A stretch of 64,000 bases of DNA from Thermogutta sp039793925 (GCF_039793925.1 NZ_JBAMME010000358.1:1-64000); one strand, 5' to 3'; shown: positions 54,333 through 63,678, counted from the stretch's first letter. Made by a program: numbers and translations. The notes: generated from the letters alone by a model not told the origin.

Positions 54333-56816
54333 GTGACGGATTCGGCGTCTCAGGAAATGGATCGGATCGGGAAACAACATATCGATCTGTCGAAACGACG
54401 TACTGCGGAAACACGGCGACTTCCACGATGTCGCCGGATGTGCCGTACCGCCTGTATGCTGGTCCTTTGTATCCTGGGAATGCCTACCTGCGCCGAAGCG
54501 CCGCAGCAGCAACCCACTCCGCTGACACCTCAAGTGTCAAAACAACTAGCTGAACCCAACATTGATACGACGACTCCATTGTACGAGCAGCCGCCATTCG
54601 ATTTGCTGTACCTCAATCCAGCCAATAATAATGCTGTGCTGAAGCTATTGCCTGTTCCTCTGCCCGATCGCAAAGTTCCGCAGCCATTACCCCGCAGTGG
54701 GTATCTGGAGATTGAACTTTTCGACCGCCCGGGAGAACGTTATCGCGTGCCGTGGCAGGCCGTGGTGCAGCTTAAACTGTTTGAACAACTCCTGCTGGAA
54801 CAGGCGATGAAACTCATCCAGGAAAAACGCTTCGATGAAGCCTACGATTATCTGGACTACGTCGCCACCCATTATCCCAAGGTGAGCGGATTTTCCGAAG
54901 TCGAGCAGTTGTTTTTGATCGAGGAAGCACGGGCAACCCTCGCTCAGGGACAATCGGAACGCGCATTTGCCGACCTCTGTCGGCTGAGCGAACTTAATCC
55001 GAACCATCCAGAACTCTCCAATCTGATCGGCCAGGCAGTTGATACGCTGGTCGCACAGCGATGGCAAAAGGGGGAATATGCCGCGGCACGGGGGGTGGTG
55101 GAGACGCTCTCGAAACTTCTTCCCCAACACCCTGCCATTCAAAAGTTTCGACAGCAGTGGCAAACTGAAGCGGCCGAGTTGGAAAAGCAGGTGCAACAGG
55201 CACTGGCCGAGGGCAATGCCCGCCACGCTGACCGGCTCGTCCGCAAGCTCAGGCAGGTTTGGCCACAGCAACCCCGGCTGGACCAATTGATCGCGGAAGT
55301 CCGAAAAGCCTATCCGCGATTCCAGGTGGGGATTACCCAACCAGGTGCCCGGCCTGATCCGACTTCGTTAATCGACTGGGGAAGCCGACGCTGCGGGCGG
55401 CTTATCCGCGAGGCCCTAGTGGAGTATACCGGCCCTGGTCCGGAGGGTGGCGAGTATCAGTCTGCATTCCTGATGTGGCAACTCGATGCTGAAAAGCAAA
55501 CGCTGACGCTGCGACTTCGGCCTGAGCGTCCCCGATTTGCGGATGGGCGATCCTACACCGCATACGATCTCGCCCAGCAACTGGCTAATCGGGCGGACCG
55601 ACACCACGAGGGATACTTTCCCCCATGGGCGGAGGTTGTAGCCGGTATCCGTATTTCGTCGCCCGAGGAAGTGATCGTCCATCTTCGATTTGTTCCTCTT
55701 AAACCGGAGTCGCTTCTCCAGTGCGTGCCGGAGCCCGCGCTAATTCTCGCTTCCGCCGCCAAAGATCGTTTCCCTGGCGTCGGGCCATTTGTTCTTGCCG
55801 CAGAAGAATCATCCTCATCCCGGTGGGTTTTCCGTCGCAATACTCACACGGGAACTGCTTCGGACGGAGGTAGGCCGGTCCCCAATGGTCCGGCCGAGAT
55901 CGAAGAGATCGCCTTTCCGCGATGCCGGGACGCTTTGCGGGCCTTGCGCGAAGGAGAGATCGACATCGTGGATCGCGTCAACCCCTGGGAGTTACCTCTG
56001 CTTGCCCAAGCCCGCGACGTCACTGTGCAACCCTACCGGGTTCCCCTCGTTCACATGCTGGTTCCCAATCTCTCCAAGCCATTGCCCGGCAACCGTGATT
56101 TTCGCCGCGCCATGTTGTACGCCATCGACCGCGAACGGATCCTGCAATCATTGCTGGGTGGCAAACCTCAATCGGGATGTCAGGTCGTCAGTGGTCCCTT
56201 CCCGGCGGGAACGTCGTTCGGTGACCCCATGGGCTATGCATACGATCCTCAAATCAAGCCCCGCGACTATCAACCTTCGCTTGCCCTGGCGCTGAGTGAA
56301 ATCGCCTTCCGTCAAGCCCAGGAAGTGGCAAACAAGCGCGGGCTGCCGCCGCTGAAAACCCGGGAGGTGGTGCTGGCCCATCCGCCCCATGAGATCGCCC
56401 GAGAGGCCTGCCGGCAGATTCAGGAGCAGTGGCGTCTCATAGGTTGGACTGTGAAATTGGTGGAAGTGTCGCCTGAGCAGCCACCTCCGCCGGAGTACGA
56501 TTTCCTGTATGTGGAGGCTGCTATCTGGGAGCCGGAAATTGACGTTATCCGGTTGATCGCAAATCTGATCCCCGAACGGCAGTTTCTGTCGCCCCAGGTG
56601 GAGCTTGCCCTTGCAATACTGGGCAGCTCCGCAGACTGGCCCACATTAGGACAGCGTCTTCGCGACCTCCACCACTGGGTGTATGACGATCTCAGTGTGC
56701 TTCCGCTGTGGCAGCTAGTGGATTTTTACGCATACCGTTCCGGAATCAAAGGATTAGGTGAGCCGCGCGTTTCCCTTTACCAGAATGTAGAGACCTGGCA
56801 GTTCGCTCCAAATTAG
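54333..56816 (+). CDS. TPR domain fused to SBP_bac_5-type peptide-binding domain
   Basis: The 827-residue protein has a hydrophobic export segment (TACMLVLCILGMPTCAEA, about 38-56). At about 145-310 there are TPR-like repeats (LLEQAMKLIQEKRFDEAYDYLDYVATHYPKVSGF, RWQKGEYAAARGVVETLSKLLPQHPAI). From about 330 it is an oligopeptide/solute-binding protein of ABC-transporter type: RLIREALVEYTGPG, LRPERPRFADGRSYTAYDLAQQLANR, NRDFRRAMLYAIDRERILQSLLGG and HHWVYDDLSVLPLWQLVDFYAYR. No ABC permease is nearby, so the binding domain probably serves the ExbB/ExbD system or signalling. The start is a GTG at 54333, five bases past the previous stop; an internal ATG at 54357 is an alternative. Confidence 0.83.
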   Translation: MTDSASQEMDRIGKQHIDLSKRRTAETRRLPRCRRMCRTACMLVLCILGMPTCAEAPQQQPTPLTPQVSKQLAEPNIDTTTPLYEQPPFDLLYLNPANNNAVLKLLPVPLPDRKVPQPLPRSGYLEIELFDRPGERYRVPWQAVVQLKLFEQLLLEQAMKLIQEKRFDEAYDYLDYVATHYPKVSGFSEVEQLFLIEEARATLAQGQSERAFADLCRLSELNPNHPELSNLIGQAVDTLVAQRWQKGEYAAARGVVETLSKLLPQHPAIQKFRQQWQTEAAELEKQVQQALAEGNARHADRLVRKLRQVWPQQPRLDQLIAEVRKAYPRFQVGITQPGARPDPTSLIDWGSRRCGRLIREALVEYTGPGPEGGEYQSAFLMWQLDAEKQTLTLRLRPERPRFADGRSYTAYDLAQQLANRADRHHEGYFPPWAEVVAGIRISSPEEVIVHLRFVPLKPESLLQCVPEPALILASAAKDRFPGVGPFVLAAEESSSSRWVFRRNTHTGTASDGGRPVPNGPAEIEEIAFPRCRDALRALREGEIDIVDRVNPWELPLLAQARDVTVQPYRVPLVHMLVPNLSKPLPGNRDFRRAMLYAIDRERILQSLLGGKPQSGCQVVSGPFPAGTSFGDPMGYAYDPQIKPRDYQPSLALALSEIAFRQAQEVANKRGLPPLKTREVVLAHPPHEIAREACRQIQEQWRLIGWTVKLVEVSPEQPPPPEYDFLYVEAAIWEPEIDVIRLIANLIPERQFLSPQVELALAILGSSADWPTLGQRLRDLHHWVYDDLSVLPLWQLVDFYAYRSGIKGLGEPRVSLYQNVETWQFAPN

Positions 56817-57069
56817 CGGTGTGATGGGCAGCTCACAGACAAGCGGACGAGCGTCCCGTAAAGTGATCAGATTCCTCAGTGAGGAGGCATTCTGCCGCTT
56901 AGGGAGGAGATATGGGTTGGCCAGCGCACTTCTGCAAAAGCTAGTGAGTTATCTCGCGGTACAGGTAACCCCCGCAAGACAGCAATGGCCGGCGGGGCAA
57001 CATTTGCCGGGGCCGGTCGGTATTCGGCGAAAAATGAAACTCACTTTTCTTGTGTTGACAGGCGGCAAG

Positions 57070-58512
57070 ATGAGGCGACGATCGAACGCAAAAAGCCGTT
57101 TGAGCTGGCAATCGGTTGTGGCCGCGATGGCTCTTATCTGGTTGGGAACTTTTCCAGGCGTTTACGCCCAGAGCTTTTTCACGCTCGTACCATGCCGGCT
57201 TGAGGTGATCTGCCTGCTACCATCCGAGATCACAACCTCCAGCAGTTTGGAGAAGGAATTTTGCGATCAAGTTGCCAAGAGGCTCACAAGCGAACAGGGG
57301 CCCGCGTGGCGTGTTTCCGCAGCACCACCGAGTTCAGACGACCAGGCGATTCTCTGTGCTGCACTCCGTCGAGATCTGCATTTTGATCCCCCCGAATCTT
57401 GGCGCAAGCTGGCCCTGCGTGACAAGGTGGCAGTGGTTGCGGTGAAAAGAACCGGACTGGGTTGGCACGTCATGGCGCGGGACTGGGATGTGAGGGTCGA
57501 ACGGCTGGGCCCGCTAGTGAAGAAAACCGCCCCGACCTGGTGCGGAGTAACGCAGGCTGCCGTTGAAGCGGTGCAGGAGGCTCTCGTTCCAGTAGCGCGA
57601 ATTCGTCTGGTGGAACAACAAGCCGTCCGCCTGGATCTCCAGGGAAGTCTCCTGATGGAGGAACGTCCCCCGTGGCCGCGCCGCCAGTTTCTCGCCCTTG
57701 CCCGGTATGAAGATCGCGACGGAAATGCTCGCGCGGTAGTTCCCCTCCCATGGACCATCTTGCAATCGCCGGAGGGGCCCCCTGCCGAGGACGGGAGTGT
57801 GGGTTGCCAGATCATCTCTGGCGTGAAAAATCCGCTCAGTGCCCGGCGTCGCGGGAGGGTACAGCTTCTGGCCTGGGCTGTGACACCCCAGTCCCATTCC
57901 GTGACGATTTCCCTAAAGAATCGTCAAGACCCGCAAAAACCGCTCGTGGGATACGAAGTTCTAGCCCAGCCAAACGGGGAAGGCTCCCCTCAATTCCTGG
58001 GTCGCACGAACTTCGCCGGCCAAGTTGAAATACCGGCCCAGGACCCACCAGGATGGAAGCTCATCTGGGTCAAACATGGCCGCCGAGTCCTTGCCAAAGT
58101 GCCCGTGGTGGATGGATCAGCCGAGTTCACCGAACTCGCCCTTCCTGACGACGACCCCCGGCTTCTGGCCGAAGGCTACCTCATGAGCGTCCAGGATCAA
58201 CTCGTGGATCTCGTCACTCTGCGGAGTGTCCTCATCGCACGCCTTCGTGCCCGAATTGCCGCTGGGGATTGGGATCCGGCCATTCGATTGCGAGACCAGC
58301 TCTTACAGCTCAAATCCCGAGAGATCTTCTCCAGCGAGTTGACACAGCAACAGCAGCGGCTATTTTGTCCAGATCCGGTGGGTCAAAAGCAGATCGACAA
58401 AATGTTCGAAGAGACCCGTCGGCTGGTCAATCTTTACCTCAATCCGCGAGAGGTCGAAGAGCTTGTCAAAGAGATCGCCATGAAAGCGCCACGACGGACC
58501 GGCACTCCCTGA
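57070..58512 (+). CDS. Secreted protein of unknown function, end of the ExbB/ExbD cluster
   Basis: This protein of about 480 residues has a clear signal peptide: basic MRRRSNAKSRLSWQ, hydrophobic SVVAAMALIWLGTFPGVYA and AQ cleavage. Regions include RLEVICLLPSEITTSSSLEKEFCDQVAKRL, VAVVAVKRTGLGWHVMARDWDVRVERLGPL, QQAVRLDLQGSLLMEERPPWPRRQFLALARYEDRDGN, and a late beta-rich stretch LVGYEVLAQPNGEGSPQFLGRTNFAGQVEIPAQDPPGWKLIWVKHGRRVLAKVPVV. A coiled helical end (LLQLKSREIFSSELTQQQQRL) follows. I do not recognise a family. The ATG at 57070 is used because it gives the cleanest signal peptide; ATGs at 57034 and 56821 are in frame. It begins about 250 bases after the SBP fusion, same strand. Confidence 0.62.
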   Translation: MRRRSNAKSRLSWQSVVAAMALIWLGTFPGVYAQSFFTLVPCRLEVICLLPSEITTSSSLEKEFCDQVAKRLTSEQGPAWRVSAAPPSSDDQAILCAALRRDLHFDPPESWRKLALRDKVAVVAVKRTGLGWHVMARDWDVRVERLGPLVKKTAPTWCGVTQAAVEAVQEALVPVARIRLVEQQAVRLDLQGSLLMEERPPWPRRQFLALARYEDRDGNARAVVPLPWTILQSPEGPPAEDGSVGCQIISGVKNPLSARRRGRVQLLAWAVTPQSHSVTISLKNRQDPQKPLVGYEVLAQPNGEGSPQFLGRTNFAGQVEIPAQDPPGWKLIWVKHGRRVLAKVPVVDGSAEFTELALPDDDPRLLAEGYLMSVQDQLVDLVTLRSVLIARLRARIAAGDWDPAIRLRDQLLQLKSREIFSSELTQQQQRLFCPDPVGQKQIDKMFEETRRLVNLYLNPREVEELVKEIAMKAPRRTGTP

Positions 58513-58528
58513 GCCTGCATCGACCGTC

Positions 58529-59041
58529 CTACCTTCTCCGCCTGGATTCGCGAAAACACACTTCCATCGTGCCCGAAAACTGACGCACGACATCTTCCGG
58601 GGTGAGATTCATGTAAACTTTGGGATCAACGGTCCAGTGGTCTTTGTCGAAGCGGAAAATGGCCACCCCACACCGCTGCGACTCCTCTGTGGCGGGCAGC
58701 CACTCGGATTCTGTCCCCAGCGTGACCAGCACAACCGCAGCGAACCGTTGGCCGCCGCGCTCCCGCAAATAGAGAACTTCATCATCAAACTCACAGTCTA
58801 CCCACTCAAGCTCGCCCGCCACCACGGGAACCGCTATCTGCCGGACAAGTTTCGCCTCCAAGCTTTCACGCTGGCGATGAAACTCGCGTCGTGCCCTTTC
58901 AAATACAGTTCGACCCTGCAACCTGCGGAGTGGTCGCCAAAGCGCCGCTATGATGACGGCCACAGCGAGCGGAATCAGAATAAACGAGACCTCGTCCGCC
59001 ATAACCGACCCCACTTTCCCCAACCAACCGTCCACTGGCAT
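58529..59041 (-). CDS. Single-TM protein of unknown function
   Basis: The 170-residue protein has a hydrophobic helix at about 16-34 (VSFILIPLAVAVIIAALW), followed by a basic stretch (RPLRRLQGRTVFERARREFHRQRESLEAKLVRQIAVPVV) and a beta-rich domain LEWVDCEFDDEVLYLRERGGQRFAAVVLVTLGTESEWLPAT...FRFDKDHWTVDPKVYMNLTPEDVVRQFSGTM. No family was recognised. The ATG at 59041 has GGGGGAG about ten bases upstream; one at 59002 would also fit. It converges with the secreted gene, 16 bases between stops, and is not obviously part of that operon. Confidence 0.55.
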   Translation of the reverse strand: MPVDGWLGKVGSVMADEVSFILIPLAVAVIIAALWRPLRRLQGRTVFERARREFHRQRESLEAKLVRQIAVPVVAGELEWVDCEFDDEVLYLRERGGQRFAAVVLVTLGTESEWLPATEESQRCGVAIFRFDKDHWTVDPKVYMNLTPEDVVRQFSGTMEVCFRESRRRR

Positions 59042-59420
59042 TGTACGAGGGCTCCCCCCGCCGATGCAACCCTCTGGCAAAATCTGACTTGTATCCGCCG
59101 CTGTGGGACCGTTGGCCTGCCATTCATTTGCCACCGGCGTTGGAAGGAATAACCGGCACGACAAGCGTACCCGTTCACTCCTGGGGACGGCCCTGCCTGC
59201 CAAGCCGCTTGCCCTTTTTGGACAATCCATTCATCATCACCAGCCACAACAAGCGTGTCCCCGGGGAACTTCGCACCCGCCAACGACACCACATGGAACC
59301 TCCGCAACCGGCACGCGTCCCGGCGATTGACGAATAAATTGCGCTTGATACATTGACCGTGGCATGTTTCGTCGCGGGATCTGGACCGGGTTGTAGTGAT
59401 AGCACAATGGGAGGGATGGA
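59042..59420. other. Intergenic, no gene seen
   Basis: This 379-base spacer between divergent genes is expected to hold both promoters. Open frames here are overlapping and featureless. No RNA gene or repeat was found. Confidence 0.45.
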
Positions 59421-60650
59421 ATGATGCGCACACTCGGGTGGACTGTCGCAACTCTGCTTTTCTTGAGTGGACCGCTGGTCATTGCCGGTGATTTTGCCAA
59501 AGAAGACTGGCCTCAATGGCGAGGTCCCAACCGCGATGGGAAAATCGCCGTCTTTGACGCACCGGAAACCTGGCCTGCCTCGCTTATCAAAAAATGGGAG
59601 GTTGTGGTAGGAGCGGGAGACGCAACTCCTGCACTCGTCGAGGGCCGTCTGTATTTGCATACCCGGCAAGGCGACGAAGAAGTGATCCTCTGTCTAGATG
59701 CAGAATCGGGACAACAAATCTGGGCAACCAAGTATCCGAGCCCGCCGGTGACGGGCCCCGCGTCGCGACATCCAGGACCACGAAGCTCCCCCGCAGTGGC
59801 TGACGGTAAGGTGGTTACGCTGGGAGTGGCGGGAATCGTTTCATGCGTGGACGCGACATCCGGCAAGCTGCTGTGGCAAAACAAGGATTTCAAAGGTACT
59901 CCTCGCTTTTTCACCGCTATGTCGCCGATCGTCGTTGATGGTCACGCCATTTTGCAATTGGGCGGACCCGATTCGGGAACGATCGTGGCTTTCGCGCTTG
60001 CCACGGGGGAGATCCGCTGGAAGTGGGAAGGCGAAGCCCCTTCCTACGCCTCCCCGGTACTTCTCACGATCGGGGATGAAAAACAAATTGTCACTTTTAC
60101 AGAGCAGAGTTTAGTTGGCCTGTCGGCCAGGGAAGGAAAACTGTTTTGGCGAGTCCCTTTCCCGGCTTCGGGTCGCAATTACAATGCCGCCACACCAATC
60201 GTAGACGGCCAGACGATCTACTTTGCCGGTGCAGGTCGTGGCAGCCGAGCCATTCGCGTGGAAAAAAGCGGGGATGAGTACGTGGTTCGGGAACTGTGGA
60301 CCAACCCCGACGTCGCTCCCCAGTTTAACTCGCCTATTCTCAAAGACGGCAAACTTTTTGGACTTTCGCAACGTGGCAATTTCTACTGCCTCGATGCTCA
60401 AACTGGGAAAACACTTTGGCTAGATGACAATCCATACACGGCTTTCGGCGCTCTTCTCGACGCCGGTCCTGTGATGCTCGCGATGACCGAGCGCGCCGGC
60501 CTTATCGTGTTTCCACCCAGCGGTGATGGCCTGCATCCTGTGGGGAAATACGAGGTGTCTTCGGCCCCGGTCTACGCCACACCTGTTGTGGCAGGCAAGC
60601 GCTTTTACATCAAAGATTCCGAATCTCTCAGCTTGTGGACACTGCCCTGA
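59421..60650 (+). CDS. Exported PQQ-like beta-propeller protein
   Basis: The 409-residue protein has a signal peptide (TVATLLFLSGPLVIAG) and then DWPQWRGPNRDGKI, a start shared by many planctomycete outer proteins with WD/PQQ-type propellers. Propeller blades carry repeats such as LCLDAESGQQIWATKYP, VDATSGKLLWQN and CLDAQTGKTLWLDDNP (A.tG...W). It is similar in fold to BamB and to the PQQ-dependent alcohol dehydrogenase scaffold, but no PQQ-ligand set is evident. The ATG at 59421 follows GGGAGGGA. Role unknown; a surface or scaffolding function is likely. Confidence 0.88.
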   Translation: MMRTLGWTVATLLFLSGPLVIAGDFAKEDWPQWRGPNRDGKIAVFDAPETWPASLIKKWEVVVGAGDATPALVEGRLYLHTRQGDEEVILCLDAESGQQIWATKYPSPPVTGPASRHPGPRSSPAVADGKVVTLGVAGIVSCVDATSGKLLWQNKDFKGTPRFFTAMSPIVVDGHAILQLGGPDSGTIVAFALATGEIRWKWEGEAPSYASPVLLTIGDEKQIVTFTEQSLVGLSAREGKLFWRVPFPASGRNYNAATPIVDGQTIYFAGAGRGSRAIRVEKSGDEYVVRELWTNPDVAPQFNSPILKDGKLFGLSQRGNFYCLDAQTGKTLWLDDNPYTAFGALLDAGPVMLAMTERAGLIVFPPSGDGLHPVGKYEVSSAPVYATPVVAGKRFYIKDSESLSLWTLP

Positions 60651-60669
60651 CGTCGCCTTGGTGGCGACG
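60651..60669 (+). terminator. Hairpin immediately after the propeller gene (possible terminator)
   Basis: CGTCGCC at 60651-60657 pairs perfectly with GGCGACG at 60663-60669 around a five-base loop, starting at the base after the TGA stop. No T tract follows, so it may be a stability or processing hairpin rather than an intrinsic terminator. Confidence 0.4.
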
Positions 60670-60783
60670 ATAGAATGAAGCGAATCTCCGTTTTCCCGTA
60701 GCATTCCGCCGGGAGGGGATTCGTTTTTGTTTTCCGTGCACGAAATGAATGCCCAATTGTCCAAGAAGGGTCGCTGTGTTCAG

Positions 60784-61434
60784 ATGCGACTGGGAGTCTT
60801 CGGCGGTAGTTTTGATCCGGTGCATTACGGACATTTGCTTTTGGCAGAAAGCTGCCGGGAGCAGCTTGGCCTGGAGAAGGTGCTCTTCGTGCCGGCCGGC
60901 CAGCCACCCCACAAACGCCAGCGGCCACTCACCCCGGTAGAACATCGGCTGGCGATGCTGGAACTGGCCATCGGCGGTGAACCGGGGTTCGAAATTTGTC
61001 GGTATGAAATTGAACGCCAAGAGGTAAGTTACACGGTGGAGACACTTCGCTTTTTGAAGGGTCAGCTTCCACAGGCAGACTTGTTCCTCCTCGTCGGGGC
61101 GGACATGCTCAACGATCTTCCCAACTGGCGGGAGGCCGCGGAAATCTGCCGCCTGGCAATCCCCGTAGGAGTCCGCCGCGCGGGAATGCCACTTCCCTGC
61201 CTGGATAGCCTCCGAGCGATTATGGAACCCAGCCGGTTCGAAAAAGTTGTGCAACTTCACGTCGACATGCCCCAAATTGAATTATCGGCATCAGACATCC
61301 GTGCCCGGGTGGCTGCCGGCAAAAGCATTCGGTTCCGTGTTCCCAAGGCCGTGGAGATGTATATTTTACAGCACGGGCTGTATAAAGATCCGATCGGTAA
61401 TGCGCCGGGCACAACGGAGAGCCAAGTCTGCTGA
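60784..61434 (+). CDS. nadD: Nicotinate-nucleotide adenylyltransferase
   Basis: The 216-residue enzyme adenylates nicotinate mononucleotide in NAD synthesis. Its N-terminus MRLGVFGGSFDPVHYGHLLLAESC has the GGSFDPxHxGH nucleotidyltransferase motif, followed by KVLFVPAGQPPHK (PPHK), LVGADMLNDLPNW and the late IELSASDIRARVAAGKSIRFRVPKAVEMYILQHGLY with ISxxxIRxR. The ATG at 60784 is chosen because the conserved domain begins there; two upstream in-frame starts add a short tail without clear signals. Gene order with a small protein and a kinase is not informative. Confidence 0.95.
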   Translation: MRLGVFGGSFDPVHYGHLLLAESCREQLGLEKVLFVPAGQPPHKRQRPLTPVEHRLAMLELAIGGEPGFEICRYEIERQEVSYTVETLRFLKGQLPQADLFLLVGADMLNDLPNWREAAEICRLAIPVGVRRAGMPLPCLDSLRAIMEPSRFEKVVQLHVDMPQIELSASDIRARVAAGKSIRFRVPKAVEMYILQHGLYKDPIGNAPGTTESQVC

Positions 61435-61441
61435 ACCTGAC

Positions 61442-61687
61442 TCAGGCCCGTCTGGCCATTTTTTCAATCGAGTGATCGCAGGATTCGAGGGCGGAGCAGA
61501 TCTCCCGGAGCTGGGCCATCTGCTCTCGGGGAGTCAGGCTGATATCGACAAAGACGACCTTTTGACCACGGATTTCGCACATATGGCAGCCCCTGCCGTT
61601 AAGCCATTCTTCTCTTATTGCCCATCCTTTACCAATTAGTTCTCTCCTTAATTCATCCAAGCTACGCAGAACATCGCTTCCATCCAT
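61442..61687 (-). CDS. Small conserved-looking protein of unknown function
   Basis: The 81-residue protein reads MDGSDVLRSLDELRRELIGKG then WAIREEWLNGRGCHMCEIRGQKVVFVDISLTPREQMAQLREICSAL and a basic C-terminus. The central REEWLNGRGCHMCEIRGQKVVFVD segment resembles short hypothetical proteins I recall from planctomycetes (EP.G..GG.C.lrGk..lfVD pattern), but I cannot name a function. No signal peptide. AAGGAA lies eight bases before the ATG at 61687. It lies between nadD and the kinase gene on the opposite strand. A helical N-terminus and compact size make it a plausible real gene. Confidence 0.6.
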   Translation of the reverse strand: MDGSDVLRSLDELRRELIGKGWAIREEWLNGRGCHMCEIRGQKVVFVDISLTPREQMAQLREICSALESCDHSIEKMARRA

Positions 61688-61952
61688 GCTTTCGATTCCT
61701 TGCTACCGAGAAACTGCAGAACCTGGCGGATCTGTTTGCGTGCTGCAAACTGTTCCTGCGAAACAGGGAGGGTTCAGCCGATGATCTCTATAGCAATGTC
61801 AAATGTCTTCGGTGGGCAAGCCGTATTTCCACGCGGTGGAATTTTCTGAAAAGTCGCGTGGAAGCGGGTGATTCTTTACCAGGAACACCTGTAAAAACAC
61901 GGCCCCACAGCAGTCTATAGTCACCGTGGTACTCTGTTGCAAGGGCACTTCC

Positions 61953-62867
61953 GTGGACGAAAACACCCTCAAATCACTACCACCCGAGCAACAAGTAGCA
62001 TTTCTCAAAGAACAACTTCTACAAACCCAGCGTTACACCGCCCTGGGCGAGCTCGTGGGCACAACCACCCACGAGTTTAACAACGTCCTTACGACCATCA
62101 TCAACTGGGCACGACACGGCCTGCGGCATCGCGATGATGCGACCCGGGACAAGGCTTTCGAGGCAATTCTCGCTGCCGCCACGCGCGGGTCACGGATCAC
62201 ACAAACGATTTTGGGAATGGCACGGCGACGCTCCAACACCATGGAGCCAACCGATCTCCGTCAGTTGCTCGCCGATACATTGCTGCTTCTGGAACGAGAG
62301 ATGAACAAATACCACATTCGGATGGAGGTGGCCGTGGAAGAGGTGCCCCCCGTGATGGCCAACCCGGGGCAGATTCAGCAAGTGCTTCTCAACCTTTTGA
62401 CCAATGCCCGGCAGGCCATGCCGCGCGGGGGACGTCTGGTCATCCGACTTCACCACGACCCCGGTTGTGAGTTTGTGGACCTTCAAATCCGTGACTACGG
62501 CACAGGGATCCCGCCAGAAATCCTACCGAAAATCTTCGATCCATTCTTTACAACCAAGACCGGCCCGGATGCGAGCGGAAAGGGTGGAACAGGCCTGGGG
62601 CTGTCAGCCTGCAAGGAGATTATCGAGGCACACCGGGGACGCATTCGGGTAGAGAGTGCGGTGGGCAAAGGCACATGTTTCACCATCCGGTTGCCCTGCG
62701 CTGCGACACCGACATCGTCCCCCTCCACGGAATCCGCACCCTCGACGGTCTCACGCTCCCAATCCGCCCCGGCGGCTCCCACCTTCGCCCGCCTTGCGAA
62801 TGGCGAACTCCCCATTGAGCCGTTTTCATCAGGCCAGGAGGGATCGCTGGACAACGTCTCGTCCTGA
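61953..62867 (+). CDS. Soluble sensor histidine kinase (NtrB-like)
   Basis: The 304-residue kinase has a short helical N-terminus, then the HisKA motif with H40 in ELVGTTTHEFNNVLTTI, the ATPase N-box NLLTNARQAM, G1-box YGTGIPPE, F-box FDPFFTTK and G2-box GGTGLGLSA. No transmembrane helix, PAS or other sensing domain is present. A Ser/Pro-rich C-terminal tail follows. The partner response regulator is not adjacent; the nearest candidate is the receiver-less sigma-54 activator far away, which cannot be a direct target. The GTG at 61953 is chosen for the AAGGGC site about seven bases upstream; an earlier GTG lacks one. Confidence 0.9.
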   Translation: MDENTLKSLPPEQQVAFLKEQLLQTQRYTALGELVGTTTHEFNNVLTTIINWARHGLRHRDDATRDKAFEAILAAATRGSRITQTILGMARRRSNTMEPTDLRQLLADTLLLLEREMNKYHIRMEVAVEEVPPVMANPGQIQQVLLNLLTNARQAMPRGGRLVIRLHHDPGCEFVDLQIRDYGTGIPPEILPKIFDPFFTTKTGPDASGKGGTGLGLSACKEIIEAHRGRIRVESAVGKGTCFTIRLPCAATPTSSPSTESAPSTVSRSQSAPAAPTFARLANGELPIEPFSSGQEGSLDNVSS

Positions 62868-62952
62868 GCTTAATCGGCCGGGGACCATCGAAGAGCGCCG
62901 GGGAGTGAGTGGTGTGCGGAATCCGCAGGAAATGTTACCCACTACCCCCGAT

Positions 62953-63678
62953 CTAAGGGTTTCTTCCCGGAACTGGCTCCAATGGCGGTAAAGGGTTCTG
63001 CTGAATGACATGGCCGCCCTGAATCGGGGAATTAATATCCTGCAGCGGCGACATCGATGTGGCGGGGCCAGGAAGCAAGCCAAATCGAGCCCCGATCATT
63101 TCGATGATTCGCTGTTCGAGCGCGGTGTCCCGCCCCATAGGAATCCAGCCCGCATGGGTTTGCTGTTCCCCAATAGGCGACACAACCCGCGTGAGAGAGC
63201 TGTCGTTGCGAAAAGTTGCGGAAGAGGTGGTGGCGGCGAGGGGCTGGCCGACATCTTCCAGCTCCTTGAAAACCAGCACGGTGATCCAGTAACCACCGTC
63301 GCGTGGATCGACCCGAATTTCCGCACGCCGCCGGATACTCTGAAGCGTGGCCTCCCAACGTGAATACCGATCGACCGAATCCTTATGCCACGGTTCCAAA
63401 ATGGTTGCCCCTATTTTGGGGAAGGTGTCGATTCGGCCGGAGGTGAGAACGCTGTCGAACTGGCGGATGGGCTCCTCGCGTTCAATCTCGAAATAGTCGT
63501 CCACAACATCCACCAGTGTTTCCCAAAGGACGTGAGGGTCTTTCGCGGTCACGAAGATGGGGTTGGGGTAGTAAACGTTCAGGATGGGGCTGGGTGTCAG
63601 AAAAAAGGGCCGAAAACACCCCCCTATCAGTAGGAGACCCACGAGAATTCCGGTCGTTGCTACCCTGAGGTCACTCAC
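62953..63678 (-). CDS. Lipoprotein of unknown function
   Basis: The 241-residue protein has a lipoprotein signal ending in the lipobox LLIGGC (C21). The mature part includes NVYYPNPIFVTAKDPHVLWETLVDVVDDYFEIEREEPIRQ, LTSGRIDTFPKIGATILEPWHKDSVDRYSRWEATLQSIRRRAEIRVDPRDGGYWITVLVFKELEDV and a Pro-rich tail. Similar VWE.vvdvvddYF.IerE.pvr patterns occur in planctomycete lipoproteins of unknown role. The start is a GTG with AAGGAA upstream. It is probably anchored in the outer or inner membrane. Confidence 0.78.
   Translation of the reverse strand: MSDLRVATTGILVGLLLIGGCFRPFFLTPSPILNVYYPNPIFVTAKDPHVLWETLVDVVDDYFEIEREEPIRQFDSVLTSGRIDTFPKIGATILEPWHKDSVDRYSRWEATLQSIRRRAEIRVDPRDGGYWITVLVFKELEDVGQPLAATTSSATFRNDSSLTRVVSPIGEQQTHAGWIPMGRDTALEQRIIEMIGARFGLLPGPATSMSPLQDINSPIQGGHVIQQNPLPPLEPVPGRNP

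Noticed and set aside
56821..57069. N-terminal extension of the secreted protein at the end of the ExbB cluster
   Set aside because: The extension has no signal peptide and is of mixed composition; the later ATG gives a proper export signal.
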